Origin: an uncultured Oscillospiraceae bacterium
GTDB lineage: Bacteria; Bacillota; Clostridia; Oscillospirales; Oscillospiraceae
DNA length: 64,000 nt
Direction of reading: 5' to 3'
Assembly: GCA_947599875.1 (NCBI GenBank)
Contig: CANQFV010000008.1
Coordinates: forward strand, 1-64,000
Under the pieces are notes generated by a model. The model was not told where the DNA came from. It saw nothing but the letters and a program-made list of their open reading frames with translations, and did not search any database. Shown here one piece after another: positions 8,336-16,784 of the stretch (positions are counted from its first letter, which is position 1; every line of letters begins with the position of its first letter). The position numbers were made by a program, and so were the translations under genes.

Positions 8336-8710
8336 CTACCGGGCGATGAGAACCGCGTTTGCGAACCACTCCCCGGCGCAGGGGATGAGATCGGCCTCCG
8401 CCCCCTCCGCCGTCCCCTCGCAGATGATCTTCTCCTGAACGGTGGGGAAATACCTGCCGTATACGGCCAGCAGCTCCCTGCGGATAAACATCTTCTCGGC
8501 CCCCGCCATGCCGTTCTCCCCGAGGAACCGGATCACGCCCTGGGCGCCATCGGCGGTCTCGTCCATGTACACGGCGGAGTTTACCAGCGGCGCACCGGGC
8601 TTTAAGACCCGCACCGCCTCCTTTATGCCGTCCTCTGTCCGGCTCTCTATAATCTCAAGCTCCGCGCCGCAATGGGGACAGCGCAGAATCGGTATGATAT
8701 TCGTGTACAT
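8336..8710 (-). pseudogene. Internally deleted class I SAM methyltransferase remnant
   Basis: A 124-codon open frame beginning MYTNIIPILRCPHCGAELEI, a zinc-ribbon head typical of some Firmicutes methyltransferases. It then passes directly into IKEAVRVLKPGAPL, the post-motif region normally found about 170 residues later, and the usual C-terminal end ADLIPCAGEWFA. The SAM-binding core (the G-rich motif I and the acidic motif II) is missing, so it cannot be an active methyltransferase. The join keeps the frame open. I read it as a deletion pseudogene; expression of the small protein cannot be excluded. It sits 41 bp downstream of ymdB. Confidence 0.65.
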
Positions 8711-8751
8711 TCTCGCCCTCACCCGCCGATCTTTTCCCTGGGGGGGGGAAT

Positions 8752-9537
8752 TCAGTCCGTCTCGCTCACTCTCACGGCGCGGACGGAGAGGCACAGGCCC
8801 GAGGCCTCGTCTATCTCGAAGATCGCGCCCTCTAACTTTTGGGGGCCGGGGGCCGCGGCGTAGGGCACGCGCTTCGGCTCCCCCAGGAACCGGGCCACAG
8901 ACTGTTCCGGCCGCACGCCTAAGATGGAGTCCACCGCGCCCACCATGCCAAGGTCGGTGATGAACCCGCTCCCGTGGGGGAGGATCCGGGCGTCGGAGGT
9001 CTGCACATGGGTGTGGGTGCCCCAGAGGGCGGAGATCCGCCCGTCCAGCCTCCAGGCCAGGGCGGCTTTCTCGCTTGTGGCCTCGGCGTGAAAATCCACC
9101 AGGACGACCCTGGCTGTCAGCTTGTCTAAGATCCGCTCCGCCTCATAAAAGGGGCTGTCCGGGCCGAAGTCCATGCCGCAACGGCCGATGAGGTTGATAA
9201 CGGCCACCTTGCCCGCCGGGGTCTCGTACTCCCCCCAGCCCATTCCCGGGGACAGGGGAGAGAGGTTGGCGGGGCGCAGGATCTCCCGGTGGTCATCCAG
9301 ATAGGGGAGAATGTTGGCCTTTTGGAAGGAGTGGTTGCCCAGGGTGATCACGTCGGCCCCGGCGGCGAAAAGCTCCCCGGCACCGGCGGGGGTGATCCCC
9401 ACCACGGAGGCGTTCTCCCCGTTGACCACGCAGAAGTCGATCTTCTCCTGTTGGCGCAGGCCCCACAGCCTCTTTGACAGAAAGGCGACGGCGGCGTCGC
9501 CCACCACGTCGCCCACGGCAAGGATCCTGAAGCTCAT
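8752..9537 (-). CDS. ymdB: YmdB-family metallophosphoesterase
   Basis: A 261-residue calcineurin-like phosphoesterase of the TIGR00282 type. GDVVGDAA at the N-terminus, NGENAS, TLGNHSF, VDFHAEATSEK and GTHTHVQT are the metal-binding motifs of the family. Bacillus YmdB cleaves 2',3'-cyclic nucleotides and affects biofilm and sporulation decisions; the same activity is inferred here. The start overlaps the lipid kinase stop by four bases (ATGA), so the two are translationally coupled. A longer reading to 9630 is rejected because it runs into the upstream gene without a ribosome site. Confidence 0.9.
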   Translation of the reverse strand: MSFRILAVGDVVGDAAVAFLSKRLWGLRQQEKIDFCVVNGENASVVGITPAGAGELFAAGADVITLGNHSFQKANILPYLDDHREILRPANLSPLSPGMGWGEYETPAGKVAVINLIGRCGMDFGPDSPFYEAERILDKLTARVVLVDFHAEATSEKAALAWRLDGRISALWGTHTHVQTSDARILPHGSGFITDLGMVGAVDSILGVRPEQSVARFLGEPKRVPYAAAPGPQKLEGAIFEIDEASGLCLSVRAVRVSETD

Positions 9538-10442
9538 ATGCTCCCCCTTACAGTTATTTTCACCGCCCGCGGGTGATTGATCACGTCCACCGTTCGGTAG
9601 ATCCCGCCGTCCTCGCCGTCCCGCGTCCACTGGACGGGGGCGTCAAACTCAAAGCCGATGCGGCTTGTGTGGAGGAGGGTCACGTTCTCGGTGGAGAAGT
9701 TGCGCTTTAGAATATTGGATAAGGTGTTGTTCAGCTCCGCCAGATTCCGGGGCTTGCGGATGAGCAGTACCTCAAAGAGACCGTCGTCCAGCCGGACGTT
9801 GGACTCATCAAACTTCACCAGGCCCCCGGCCACGGTCAGGGAGTTGGTGACAAAGCCGAAGAGCAGATCCCCCTCAAAATACCCGTCGTCGTACCAGACC
9901 CTGGCGTGGTGGGCCGTGATCTCCGTGAGCTGTCCCAGGGCCTCCGTCAGGTAGGCCAGGTATCCCCAGGTGTTTTTCGCCGCCTGGGGGGTGGTGAAGG
10001 GCACGTCCGTAAAGGCCCCGAAGGCCGCCACATAGCCGAAATAGTCGCTGCCCAGCTGGCCCACGTCCAGGGGCCGCTGCTCGGACAGGTTGGGATCCAG
10101 GTGGGTGATGGCATTTTTCGGGTCCTTGGGGATGGACAGGGAGGTGGCCATATCGTTGGTGGTGCCCAGGGGGATATAGCTGATGGCGGGGCGCAGGTCA
10201 AGATCCAGGCGCATAAGACCGGAGATCACCTCGTTCAGCGTCCCGTCCCCGCCGGTGCAGACCACCCGGTCCACCTGGGGGCCGTATTTTTCCGTAAAAT
10301 CCGCGGCGTCGCCCCGCTTTTCGGTGACGCAGACGCCAAGCCGGTTCCCGCCGGAGCAGAGGGCGGCGATCAGATCCATCAGGATCGAGCGCACCCGCCC
10401 CTTGCCGGATACGGGGTTGACGATGAGAAGGGTTTTTTCCAT
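9534..10442 (-). CDS. Diacylglycerol kinase family lipid kinase
   Basis: A 302-residue member of the DagK/YegS family that phosphorylates diacylglycerol or a related lipid at the membrane surface. It opens with LLIVNPVSGKGR, carries the ATP-binding GGDGTLNEV near 65-73, and IPLGTTNDMA near 95. The C-terminal beta domain shows GGLVKFDESNVRLDDGLFEVLLI, typical of the family. It is the first gene of a two-gene unit with ymdB. Recycling of diacylglycerol from lipid turnover is the likely role. Confidence 0.88.
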   Translation of the reverse strand: MEKTLLIVNPVSGKGRVRSILMDLIAALCSGGNRLGVCVTEKRGDAADFTEKYGPQVDRVVCTGGDGTLNEVISGLMRLDLDLRPAISYIPLGTTNDMATSLSIPKDPKNAITHLDPNLSEQRPLDVGQLGSDYFGYVAAFGAFTDVPFTTPQAAKNTWGYLAYLTEALGQLTEITAHHARVWYDDGYFEGDLLFGFVTNSLTVAGGLVKFDESNVRLDDGLFEVLLIRKPRNLAELNNTLSNILKRNFSTENVTLLHTSRIGFEFDAPVQWTRDGEDGGIYRTVDVINHPRAVKITVRGSI

Positions 10443-10519
10443 AGTTGATCCTTTCCGCAGATCCCAGGGTGTGAGGCGCTCCGCCTCCCGCCGCCATAAC
10501 CGATGCTCCGCCCGGCGCG

Positions 10520-11698
10520 TCAGCCCCTGGCGTCGATTACCCGGACGCGCACAACGCCGGGGATGGCCCTCACGCTCTCCGCCAGGGAGCTGTCGGGCTG
10601 CGCCCCCAGCTCCAGCATGGTGTAGCTGATGCGGCTGCCCTTCAGGCTGGCGTTGACCATGTTCTCAATGTTCAGACCCGCGCCGGAGACAGCGGCGGTG
10701 ATCCGGGCGATCATGTTGGGGACGTTCTTGTGGAAGACGCACAGACGGGACAGCTTGCTGGGGGCCATGACGGCCTTGCCGAAGTTCACGGAGTTGTTGA
10801 TGTTCCCGTTTTCAATGTAATCCCGGGCCTCCCGGGCGGCCATAACGGCGCAGTTCTCCTCGCTCTCCCAGGTGGTGCCGCCCAGATGCGGGGTCATCAC
10901 CACGTTCTTCGTGCCGATCAGGGTGTTGGTGGGGAAGTCGGTGACGAAACGGGCCACCTTGCCGGTGTTCAGGGCGGCGCGGATGGCCTCCTCGTTCACC
11001 ACCTGCTGGCGGGCGTAGTTGATGATGCGCACGCCGTCCTTCATCTTGGACAGGAAGTCCGCGTCGATCATGTCCCTCGTCTCCTCGTTCAGGGGGACGT
11101 GGAGGGTGAGGAAATCGCAGTCGCACAGATCCTCCAGCCTGTCAACCCGCACCACCTTGTTGGAGATGGCCCACGCCGCGTCCACGGACAGGTAGGGGTC
11201 GTAGCCGTACACGTCCATGCCCAGGTGCTGGCAGATGTTGGACACGCGGCGGCCCACGTTGCCCATGCCGATGACGCCGATCTTCTTGCCCATGTACTCA
11301 GGGCCGGCGAAATTCTTCTTGACCTTCTCCATGACCACGGAGACATCCCGCTCCGCCGTGTCAAAATTCAGCACCCACTCGATGGCGCCCAGAATATCCC
11401 GGCAGGCCATACCCAGGGCCATAAGGAACAGCTCCTTCACGCCGTTGGCGTTGCCGCCGGGGGTGTTGAACACCACCACGCCCTTTTCGGCCAGATCGTC
11501 CAAGGGGATGGTGTTCACGCCGATGCCGGCCCGGGCCACGCACAGGAGCCTGTCCCCGAACTTGTAGTCCAAAAGGGAGGAGGCCCGGACAAAGATGACC
11601 TCCGGGTTGTCCAGATCCTCGCCCACCTGGTACTTGGCGGGGTCAAGGATGGCCTTACAGGCGGGGGAGATGTTGTTGATGGTTTTGACTTTGATCAT
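10520..11698 (-). CDS. serA: D-3-phosphoglycerate dehydrogenase
   Basis: A 392-residue enzyme for the first step of serine synthesis. The NAD-binding domain contains GVIGMGNVGRRVSN, followed by YDPYLS; the catalytic Arg lies in INYARQQVVNEEA and the His in MTPHLGGTTWESEEN. A C-terminal ACT domain (FHKNVPNMIARITAAV) suggests amino-acid feedback. The start MIKVKTINN follows AAAAGGTG. It lies third after serC and a GNAT gene on the same strand, which supports the serine assignment. It is the short form without the long intervening domain. Confidence 0.92.
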   Translation of the reverse strand: MIKVKTINNISPACKAILDPAKYQVGEDLDNPEVIFVRASSLLDYKFGDRLLCVARAGIGVNTIPLDDLAEKGVVVFNTPGGNANGVKELFLMALGMACRDILGAIEWVLNFDTAERDVSVVMEKVKKNFAGPEYMGKKIGVIGMGNVGRRVSNICQHLGMDVYGYDPYLSVDAAWAISNKVVRVDRLEDLCDCDFLTLHVPLNEETRDMIDADFLSKMKDGVRIINYARQQVVNEEAIRAALNTGKVARFVTDFPTNTLIGTKNVVMTPHLGGTTWESEENCAVMAAREARDYIENGNINNSVNFGKAVMAPSKLSRLCVFHKNVPNMIARITAAVSGAGLNIENMVNASLKGSRISYTMLELGAQPDSSLAESVRAIPGVVRVRVIDARG

Positions 11699-11828
11699 AC
11701 GGTTCACCTTTTCTGATCCTGATTCGTTTTTTAAGGGATTGACTCCCAATTCCACGCCGGCCCCCGGCGGGGGAGCCATAGAGGGAATCTGTCAGCTTGA
11801 TAATAGAATAAAATAACTCGGATACGGC

Positions 11829-12296
11829 TTACAGCGCTTTTTCAAACACATGCTGCTGGGGCGTCATGCCCATGACCCGGTACAGCGCGATGGCGTCCTT
11901 GTTAAAGTCCCAGGTGTACAGATCCAGCCGCGCCGCGCCCTGCTCCCTCGCCCAGGTCTCCACCCTGGCAAAGAGCTTTGCCCCGATGCCCTTGCGGCGG
12001 TGGGCGGGCAGGACATAGATGGCGTCCAGACAGACGTTTTTCAGACCCTTGACCATGCCGCTCTCGTCCGAGAGCGTGGCCAGGGCGAAGCCCACAAGCT
12101 CCTCACCCGCAAAGACACCCAGCTCCAACCCGGCGGGGTCGGTCAGGCTCTCGAGGTAGGCGTCCCGGGGACAGGCCTCGTCCCCGCTCCGGTGTACAAA
12201 ATAGTCCGGCCGCGCCTGAACGTGAAGCTCATCCAATGCCAGATACAGCCTGATAAACTGCTCATAATCGGTCTCTGTCAGCTTTCGGATCTCCAT
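11829..12296 (-). CDS. GNAT-family N-acetyltransferase
   Basis: A 155-residue acetyltransferase with the acetyl-CoA pyrophosphate loop in VLPAHRRKGIGAKLF and a C-terminal DFNKDAIALYRVMGM motif B. The substrate is unknown. It is placed between serC and serA, possibly just in transit. Its N-terminal 37 and C-terminal 8 residues closely match a gene remnant at 26286-26423, which shows that the family has at least one decayed paralogue. Confidence 0.88.
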   Translation of the reverse strand: MEIRKLTETDYEQFIRLYLALDELHVQARPDYFVHRSGDEACPRDAYLESLTDPAGLELGVFAGEELVGFALATLSDESGMVKGLKNVCLDAIYVLPAHRRKGIGAKLFARVETWAREQGAARLDLYTWDFNKDAIALYRVMGMTPQQHVFEKAL

Positions 12297-12394
12297 TTTT
12301 TAACTCCTTGCGGGATGGGGGAAATAGAGCAAAATTTAACTTTCGCCCCGGGGGATACCCGCGTTCCCCCTTGTAAAAAAGGCCGCGGGCTGCT

Positions 12395-13480
12395 TTACAG
12401 GTTTTGCAGCTCGAACCGGCCCATGAAGTCCACCAGCTTCTTTACGCCCTCCACGGGCATGGCGTTGTAGATGGACGCCCTCATGCCGCCTACGATGCGG
12501 TGGCCGCCCAGGCTCACAAGGCCGTTTTCGGCGGCCTCCCGGATGAATTTGGCGTCCAGGTCGGGGGAGGCGGTGCGGAAGGTCACGTTCATCCCGGAGC
12601 GGGCGCCTCTCTCCGCACAGCCGGAGAAGAGCCGGGAGTTGTCCAAAAAGTCATAGAGCATGGAAGAGCGCAGATCCCGCAGCTCCTTCATCCCGGCAAG
12701 GCCCCCCTGCTCCTGCACCCACTTGAGGGTGAGGCCCAGCATGTAGATGTTGAAGGTGGGCGGGGTGTTGTACATGGAGTCCTTTTCCACAGCCGTCTTG
12801 TAGCAGAGGACGGTGGGGGTGCAGGCCAGCTCCTGCCCGGCCAGGGACCTGTCCAGGATCACCGCCGCCATACCGGCCGGGGCCATATTCTTCTGGACTC
12901 CGGCGTAAATGAGGCCGTGGGCGGCGATGTCCACGGGCTTGGAGAGGATGTTGGAACTCATATCCGCCACAACGGGGCAGCCGGCGCGGGGGACATAGTC
13001 CCACTCGGTGCCGTAGATGGTGTTGTTGGCGCAGTAGTGGAGGTAGGAGGCGTCGGGGGACAGGGAAAGCTCCTCCTGGCGGGGAATGACGGTGTGGTTC
13101 CGGGGGGCGGTGTCGCAGGCGATGTGGACATCTCCGTATTTGCGCGCCTCCTTGGCGGCAAGGCCGGAGAAATTGCCGGTGACGGCGTAGTCGGCCCGGC
13201 CCGTCCTGCCCATCAGGTTCATGGCCACGGCGGCGAACTGGCCGGTGGCACCCCCCTGCATAAACAGGATCTCGTGGCTTTCCGGCACGGAGAGAACCTG
13301 GCGGAACAGGGCCTTCGTCTCGTCAAAGATGGCCTGATACGCCCCGGAGCGGTGGCTCATCTCCATCACGGACATGCCCGTGCCGTTTATGTTGGTCATC
13401 TCCCGGGCGGCCCTCTCCAAAACGGGCAGGGGGAGCATGGAGGGGCCGGCGGAGAAGTTGTAAATTCGGTCGGTAAACAT
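12395..13480 (-). CDS. serC: Phosphoserine aminotransferase
   Basis: A 361-residue class V aminotransferase that converts 3-phosphohydroxypyruvate to phosphoserine. It opens with the family signature IYNFSAGPSMLP, has MQGGATGQFAAV, WDYVPRAGCPVVADMSSNILS, and the PLP lysine in YAGVQKNMAPAG. The C-terminal SLGGHRIVGGMRASIYNAMP is typical of SerC. The start ATG follows AGGGAGA. The gene begins a cluster with GNAT and serA and has its own promoter within the tail of mtaB. Confidence 0.95.
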   Translation of the reverse strand: MFTDRIYNFSAGPSMLPLPVLERAAREMTNINGTGMSVMEMSHRSGAYQAIFDETKALFRQVLSVPESHEILFMQGGATGQFAAVAMNLMGRTGRADYAVTGNFSGLAAKEARKYGDVHIACDTAPRNHTVIPRQEELSLSPDASYLHYCANNTIYGTEWDYVPRAGCPVVADMSSNILSKPVDIAAHGLIYAGVQKNMAPAGMAAVILDRSLAGQELACTPTVLCYKTAVEKDSMYNTPPTFNIYMLGLTLKWVQEQGGLAGMKELRDLRSSMLYDFLDNSRLFSGCAERGARSGMNVTFRTASPDLDAKFIREAAENGLVSLGGHRIVGGMRASIYNAMPVEGVKKLVDFMGRFELQNL

Positions 13481-13512
13481 AGAATTCTCCCTATTGTTCT
13501 TTAATTAGGTGA

Positions 13513-13541
13513 ATTATACAAAAAATCCGGAAATATTACAA
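13513..13541 (-). promoter_or_regulatory. Sigma-A-type promoter for serC
   Basis: On the minus strand, TTGTAA (13536-13541), a 17-bp spacer and TATAAT (13513-13518), 33 bp before serC. The -35 box overlaps the mtaB stop. Confidence 0.7.
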
Positions 13542-14819
13542 GAGGATATTTCCCCAAAGCGCCCCGTCGGAAACGCCGGTGATTTGTACATTTGCCACAG
13601 TGTTCCGCAGGCCGTTCCCCCGGGCGTACACGAAAAGGTAGTTTCCGGTGTGGCCGCACCACAGGCCGTTCTCCTGTGTCTCGAAGAGGACGGGGAGCGT
13701 CCGGCCCAGCTGCTCCTTTAAAAACCGGTCTTTCATCTGCCGGGCGGTCTGGGCGGCCCGGTGGGCGCGCTCCTCCCGGACGGCCCGGGGCAGCTGCTCC
13801 ATCGACGCGGCCCGGGTGCCGGGGCGCAGGGAGTAGGGGAAGACGTGCATGGAGGAGAAGCGGCACTTCTCGATAAAGCTCAGCGTCTGGGAAAAATCCT
13901 CCTCCGTCTCCCCGGGGAAGCCGCAGATCAGATCGGCGGTGATCCCGCAGTTGGGGAAGGCGCTCCGGAGAAGCTCCACGGACGCGGTAAAGCGCGCGGT
14001 GTCGTATTTCCGGCGCATGGCCGAGAGTGTCCTGTCACAGCCGCTTTGCAGGGACAGGTGGAAGTGGGGGCACAGGTTGGGCAGGGCGGAAAGCTCCCGG
14101 CAGAAGTCCTCCGTGACCACGCGGGGTTCCAGCGACCCCAAGCGGACGCGGCACTCCGGCGCGGCCTGGGCCACGGCCACCACCGCCTGGGTCAGGGTGG
14201 GCGTCCCGGGCAGGTCTGAGCCGTAGGAGGCGATCTCTATGCCGGTGAGGACGATCTCCCGGTAGTCGGAGCGGCAAAGCTCCCGGGCCTGGGCGGCGCA
14301 GTCCTCCAGCGGGAGGGAGCGGACGCGGCCCCGGGTATACGGTATGATGCAGTAGGAGCAGAAGTTCACGCACCCGTCCTCGATCTTCAGTAGGGCACGG
14401 GTGCGGCCCTCCGGACTTCCCGCGGGGAGAAGCTCAAAGTCCCGCCGGGCCAGGGCGTCGTCAACGCGCACCTGGCCGCCCCCGCCGCCAAGGGCGTTCT
14501 CCAGGGCCTGGGCGAAGCCCTCCTTATCCGCGCTGCCAAAGACGATCTGGGCCAGCTCCCCGGCGGCCCCGGCGTCCGACTGGCTCCAGCAGCCGCAGAC
14601 GCCCACCACGGCCTGGGGGTTCAGCTCCTTCAGGCGGCGGACGGCCTGGCGGGACTTGCGCCCCGCCTCAGCGGTGACGGCGCAGGTGTTGACCACAATG
14701 GCGTCAAGCCCCGTCTCCTCCTGGGTGACGGTGAAGCCCCGCCGGGTGAGGATAGCCGCCAGGGCGGCGGACTCGAATTGGTTGACCTTACAGCCCAGAG
14801 TGTGAATGTGGATTTTCAT
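13536..14819 (-). CDS. mtaB: tRNA t6A37 methylthiotransferase MtaB
   Basis: A 427-residue radical-SAM methylthiotransferase. The N-terminal UPF0004 domain carries Cys in TLGCKVNQFES, NTCAVT and GCWSQSD (cluster 1). The radical-SAM cluster is C-x3-C-x2-C in CVNFCSYCIIPYTRGRVRS. A C-terminal TRAM-like tail is present. The motif TLGCKVNQ and the absence of the MiaB pattern favour MtaB, which makes ms2t6A at position 37 of tRNAs reading ANN codons. It is divergent from a cysteine desulfurase gene that could supply the sulfur. Confidence 0.92.
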   Translation of the reverse strand: MKIHIHTLGCKVNQFESAALAAILTRRGFTVTQEETGLDAIVVNTCAVTAEAGRKSRQAVRRLKELNPQAVVGVCGCWSQSDAGAAGELAQIVFGSADKEGFAQALENALGGGGGQVRVDDALARRDFELLPAGSPEGRTRALLKIEDGCVNFCSYCIIPYTRGRVRSLPLEDCAAQARELCRSDYREIVLTGIEIASYGSDLPGTPTLTQAVVAVAQAAPECRVRLGSLEPRVVTEDFCRELSALPNLCPHFHLSLQSGCDRTLSAMRRKYDTARFTASVELLRSAFPNCGITADLICGFPGETEEDFSQTLSFIEKCRFSSMHVFPYSLRPGTRAASMEQLPRAVREERAHRAAQTARQMKDRFLKEQLGRTLPVLFETQENGLWCGHTGNYLFVYARGNGLRNTVANVQITGVSDGALWGNILL

Positions 14820-14826
14820 ATTGGTC

Positions 14827-14855
14827 TTGTCCTATCGGAAAAATCGGTGTATAAT
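14827..14855 (+). promoter_or_regulatory. Sigma-A-type promoter for the cysteine desulfurase gene
   Basis: TTGTCC (14827-14832), a 17-bp spacer and TATAAT (14850-14855), 44 bp before the ATG. Confidence 0.75.
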
Positions 14856-14860
14856 CCGGT

Positions 14861-14889
14861 ATTATAGACTATTTCACAGGCAAAATCAA
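14861..14889 (-). promoter_or_regulatory. Sigma-A-type promoter for mtaB
   Basis: On the minus strand, TTGATT (14884-14889), a 17-bp spacer and TATAAT (14861-14866). It is divergent from, and directly beside, the desulfurase promoter. Confidence 0.7.
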
Positions 14890-14899
14890 GGTGGTTCAC

Positions 14900-16039
14900 A
14901 TGACGATTTATTTTGACAACGCCGCCACGACAAAGCCCTGCCCGGAGGCGGTGGAGGCCGTGACACGGTGCCTTGTTCAGGACTTCGGGAACCCCTCCTC
15001 GGGGCACGCTTTGGGCAGAGAGGCCGCCGGGGCGCTGCGGACGGCCCGGGAGCGGGTGGCCGCCGCGCTGGGCTGTGACCCGGGCGAGGTGATCTTTACC
15101 TCCGGCGGGACGGAGGCGGACAATATGGCCATCCGGGGGGCGGCATACCTGCGCCGGCACGGCTGCCGCCACATCATCACAAGCCAGGCCGAGCATGACG
15201 CCGTGCGCATGACCTGCCGGGATCTGGCTTCCGCCGGGTACGAGGTGACGTTTTTAAAACCCGACAGCACCGGGGCCGTCAGCGTAGAGCAGGTGACGGA
15301 GGCCCTCCGGGAGGACACGGGCCTTGTGTCCCTGATGCTGGTGAACAACGAGACGGGGGCGGTGACGGATATAGCCGGCATATCCTCGGCAGTGAAGCGG
15401 ACAAATCCCAACACGCTGATCCACACCGACTGCGTGCAGGCCCTTTTGAAGGTGCCCTTCACACCGAAAAAGCTGGGCGTCGATATGCTTACCGTCAGCT
15501 CCCACAAGATCCACGGGCCGAAGGGGGCGGGGGCGCTGTATGTCCGGCGCGGCCTGCGCCTCCCCGGCACCGTCACCGGCGGCGGCCAGGAGGGGGGCGT
15601 AAGGCCGGGGACGGAGCCTATGCCCGCCATCGTGGGCTTCGGCGCGGCGGCCCTGGCGGGGCAGAAGACCTTTTCGGAGGACGCCGGGCGCATGGCGGAG
15701 ATCCGGGACCGGCTGAGGGACGGGCTTTTGCGGGAGATCCCGGGGCTTCGGATCCTGGGCAGCTCCGGCGCGCCCCACATCCTCAGCATCTCCCTGCCCG
15801 GCTATAAAAGCGAGGTTATCATGAATCTGCTGGACGCCAGGGGCATCTGCGTGGCCAAATCCTCCGCCTGCAAAAGGGGGGCGCGCAGTCACGTCCTGGA
15901 GGCGATGGGGGAGAGCGCGGAGGTCATCGACGGGGCCATCCGTGTGAGCCTCTCCAAATACTCCACCCCGGAGGAGGCGGACGCCTTTATCCGCGAGCTG
16001 AAGGACGCCGCCGGGACACTGCGGGTGAAGCTCAGATAA
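14900..16039 (+). CDS. Cysteine desulfurase (NifS/IscS family)
   Basis: A 379-residue PLP enzyme that takes sulfur from cysteine for Fe-S clusters or tRNA thiolation. It opens TIYFDNAATTKP, has TSGGTEADN, the PLP lysine in SSHKIHGPKGAG, and the persulfide cysteine in AKSSACKRG, which resembles the short-loop IscS-like or NifS-like group. The ATG at 14900 is chosen over the GTG at 14891 because AAGGTGG gives proper spacing. No IscU scaffold gene is adjacent. It overlaps the next gene by one base (TAATG). Confidence 0.92.
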   Translation: MTIYFDNAATTKPCPEAVEAVTRCLVQDFGNPSSGHALGREAAGALRTARERVAAALGCDPGEVIFTSGGTEADNMAIRGAAYLRRHGCRHIITSQAEHDAVRMTCRDLASAGYEVTFLKPDSTGAVSVEQVTEALREDTGLVSLMLVNNETGAVTDIAGISSAVKRTNPNTLIHTDCVQALLKVPFTPKKLGVDMLTVSSHKIHGPKGAGALYVRRGLRLPGTVTGGGQEGGVRPGTEPMPAIVGFGAAALAGQKTFSEDAGRMAEIRDRLRDGLLREIPGLRILGSSGAPHILSISLPGYKSEVIMNLLDARGICVAKSSACKRGARSHVLEAMGESAEVIDGAIRVSLSKYSTPEEADAFIRELKDAAGTLRVKLR

Positions 16040-16707
16040 TGGATAAAACGGATATATATCTTGAGCTGAAGACGGCCTTTGAGCGGGCGGCGGATCCCGA
16101 AAAGGCTGCCGCAATGGCGGCGTACATGCGCAGCCGTTTTATCTTTTACGGGATCCCCACGCCGGAGCGGAAGGCGCTTTATAAGGATCTTCTCAAAGAC
16201 CGGCGAAAAACGAAGCGCGTGGATTGGCCGCTTTTGGACAGGTGCTGGGAAGATGAACATCGGGAGTTTCAATATTTTGTCATTGATTACCTCTATGAGC
16301 TGCGAAAAAGCCTGAGCTTTGAAGATATGCCGCGCCTTGAAACATATGCGCGGACCAGGCAGTGGTGGGACTCCATCGATCTTTTGAACCGGGTGGTGGA
16401 GGCCGTTGCCCTTGCCGACAGGCGAATGGACGGGCTGATGCTGGACTGGTCCCGGGATGGGGACTTCTGGCTGCGCCGGATCGCCATCGACCATCAACTG
16501 GGCCGGCGGGAACGGACGGACACGCGGCTCTTAGAGGAGATCGTATTGAACAATCTGGGCAGCGATGAATTTTTCATCAACAAATCCATCGGCTGGGCAC
16601 TCCGGGACTACGCCAAAACCGACCCTAAGTGGGTGCGGGACTTTCTGACACGGCACATGGACGAAATGGACAAGCTGAGCGTCCGGGAGGCGGGGAAGTA
16701 TATTTAA
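16039..16707 (+). CDS. AlkD-like DNA alkylation repair protein
   Basis: A 222-residue all-helical HEAT-like protein matching the AlkD family throughout: YMRSRFIFYGIPTPERKAL near the start, WEDEHREFQYFVIDYL, ARTRQWWDSIDLLNRVV and the terminal KSIGWALRDYAKTDPKWVRDF. AlkD removes bulky or cationic alkylated bases without base flipping. The WD..D active-site region (WWDSID) is present. It is co-transcribed with the upstream cysteine desulfurase through a one-base overlap, an association with no obvious functional logic. Confidence 0.88.
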   Translation: MDKTDIYLELKTAFERAADPEKAAAMAAYMRSRFIFYGIPTPERKALYKDLLKDRRKTKRVDWPLLDRCWEDEHREFQYFVIDYLYELRKSLSFEDMPRLETYARTRQWWDSIDLLNRVVEAVALADRRMDGLMLDWSRDGDFWLRRIAIDHQLGRRERTDTRLLEEIVLNNLGSDEFFINKSIGWALRDYAKTDPKWVRDFLTRHMDEMDKLSVREAGKYI

Positions 16708-16726
16708 GGGGTATAGGGAGTGTGGG

Positions 16727-16769
16727 TTGCATTTTTAAACGCGATGGGTTATAATGCGATTTAACCCAT
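16727..16769 (+). promoter_or_regulatory. Promoter and overlapping operator-like palindrome before the HAD-AlaX operon
   Basis: TTGCAT (16727-16732), a 17-bp spacer and TATAAT (16750-16755). A perfect inverted repeat ATGGGTTA/TAACCCAT (16744-16751 and 16762-16769) covers the -10 box and the start point, the position expected for a repressor site. Confidence 0.65.
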
Positions 16770-16784
16770 TATTTTGGTGGGAAT

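Noticed and set aside
10730-11716. 328-codon frame opposite serA
   Set aside because: His/Val/Gly-rich shadow of serA without a start signal or known motif.
13492-13520. T-box leader before serC
   Set aside because: The upstream space is 55 bp and lacks the T-box sequence and specifier structure.
14781-14791. GTTGACCTTAC in mtaB as a copy of the word
   Set aside because: Two mismatches fall in the core ACATAA part, and the codons encode the conserved CKVNQ motif.
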